Source of the DNA: Rhodoplanes sp049284695
GTDB lineage: Bacteria > Pseudomonadota > Alphaproteobacteria > Rhizobiales > Xanthobacteraceae
DNA: 24,964 bases
Assembly (NCBI GenBank): GCA_049284695.1
Contig: JBAPYK010000054.1
Coordinates: 1 to 24,964 of the forward strand
Reading direction: 5' to 3'
The notes beneath the pieces are model-generated. The model worked only from the letters and a program-made list of their open reading frames with translations. It was not told where the DNA came from and did not search any database. Numbering within the stretch: the first letter of the stretch is position 1; every line of letters begins with the position of its first letter. The position numbers and the translations under genes are program-made. Positions 24,348-24,964 of this stretch are shown piece after piece.

Positions 24348-24700
24348 AGCGGCCCTCCGGTCGATTCCAGCAGCAACGGCGAGCTCTCGCCACTCTGCCT
24401 CAGCGCGTAATGCATCGCAACAAAGATCGTCGAATATAATCAGGTCGCGGGCCGCGAAACTTTGCGAAATATCATCTTTTATAGCTTCTCGCCGACTATT
24501 GATGAGCAGGTCCGAGGGTCGGCGCGTTGTGCCGCTGCGACGGACGCTTTGGCGGCGTCGTCTCATCCGCAAAGGTGCGCTCGCCGAACGCTGCGTCGGC
24601 GTCTGATAAGAAAAGATGGTTGCGGAGGCGCAGGCTTCCGCTATCGTATTTTGCATTGCGCAACGAATGAACCGCTGGTTCCTGCGGGCAGGGCAAGATC
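24348..24700. other. Divergent intergenic region between ccrA and the glsB-like gene
   Basis: About 353 bases without a gene. The part nearest ccrA (24420-24490) is AT-rich and probably holds its promoter. On the minus strand, TTTCGCAAAG followed by TTTCGCGG (24452-24469) is a tandem near-repeat that could be a regulator site. TTGCGCAA at 24656-24663 is a short perfect palindrome near the divergent gene. I cannot assign either site to a regulator. Confidence 0.4.
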
Positions 24701-24943
24701 ATGGGATTGATTATCTGGCTGATCGTCGGCGCGGTCGCAGGTTGGCTCGCGGGCTTGATTGTGCGCGGTTACGGATTCGGCCTGATAGGCAACATCGTCG
24801 TGGGCATCGTCGGCGCGCTCATCGCCGGCTGGCTGCTGCCAAGACTCGGCATCGTGATCGGGGGCGGGACCATCGGCGAAGTCATCACGGCGGTCATCGG
24901 CGCCGTTATCCTCTTGTTGGTTATTGGCTTGATCCGACGGTAG
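24701..24943 (+). CDS. GlsB/YeaQ/YmgE family small membrane protein
   Basis: An 80-residue, glycine-rich membrane protein with three predicted helices (about 3-22, 26-46, 57-78). The family pattern IIWLIVGAVAGWLAGLIV, then GLIGNIVVGIVGALIAGWLL, is complete, and it ends in LIRR. Members of this transglycosylase-associated or GlsB family are often induced by stress, but the biochemical role is not settled. The start at 24701 has GGGCA upstream. It is divergent from ccrA. Confidence 0.9.
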   Translation: MGLIIWLIVGAVAGWLAGLIVRGYGFGLIGNIVVGIVGALIAGWLLPRLGIVIGGGTIGEVITAVIGAVILLLVIGLIRR

Positions 24944-24964
24944 AAAAAGCTGAAGGGACGCACC

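Noticed and set aside
24348..24656. N-terminal extension of CcrA to 529 residues
   Set aside because: The standard family N-terminus and a GGAGG site fix the start at 24347; the upstream residues are Arg/Ser-rich and look translated from non-coding DNA.

Overview
The window looks like the chromosome of a high-GC alphaproteobacterium, probably of the order Hyphomicrobiales. The evidence is the rpmH-rnpA-yidC-engB-argB cluster, a crotonyl-CoA carboxylase/reductase gene (ethylmalonyl-CoA pathway) and the protein families present. I cannot name the genus from sequence alone.

Two parts meet at a tRNA-Arg(ACG) gene (12925-13001, minus strand). Left of the tRNA 3' end, 1 to about 12924 looks like the right-hand part of an integrated conjugative or genomic island; the far end and any integrase lie outside the window. 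Its backbone genes are typical of such islands: a complete and a truncated DUF736 gene, a small membrane protein, a DUF2493/SLOG protein, a Toprim protein, a large ParB-like protein and a DUF932 protein. Several are preceded by related leader sequences that no gene call explains. One family precedes both DUF736 genes and the DUF2493 gene; another, with an RNA hairpin abutting the ribosome binding site, precedes parB-like and DUF932.

The cargo next to the tRNA is a defence cassette. A minus-strand operon encodes a CD-NTase (9944-11206), a stand-alone E2-like protein (9492-9944) and a patatin-like phospholipase (8461-9495), joined by 1- and 4-nt overlaps. This is a type II-short CBASS system with a CapV-type effector. 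Divergent from it, and sharing a compact promoter region, are an XRE-family repressor (11389-11709) and an ImmA/IrrE-type metallopeptidase (11706-12629), matching the CapH/CapP module that induces CBASS on DNA damage. The expected logic is that DNA damage activates CapP, CapP cleaves CapH, the operon is derepressed, and infection triggers a nucleotide signal that turns on the membrane-degrading effector. A deletion scar joining the start of a cysteine desulfurase to a zinc-finger tail lies just past the operon and suggests another system was lost there.

Right of the tRNA is ordinary chromosome. A minus-strand cluster encodes a TVP38/DedA-like membrane protein, a disulfide oxidoreductase of the dihydrolipoamide dehydrogenase/mercuric reductase superfamily and an orphan sensor histidine kinase. 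A plus-strand run follows: rpmH, rnpA, yidC, engB, a DUF423 gene, argB and a putative lipoprotein gene. The window ends with ccrA (minus) divergent from a GlsB/YeaQ-type small membrane protein gene (plus).
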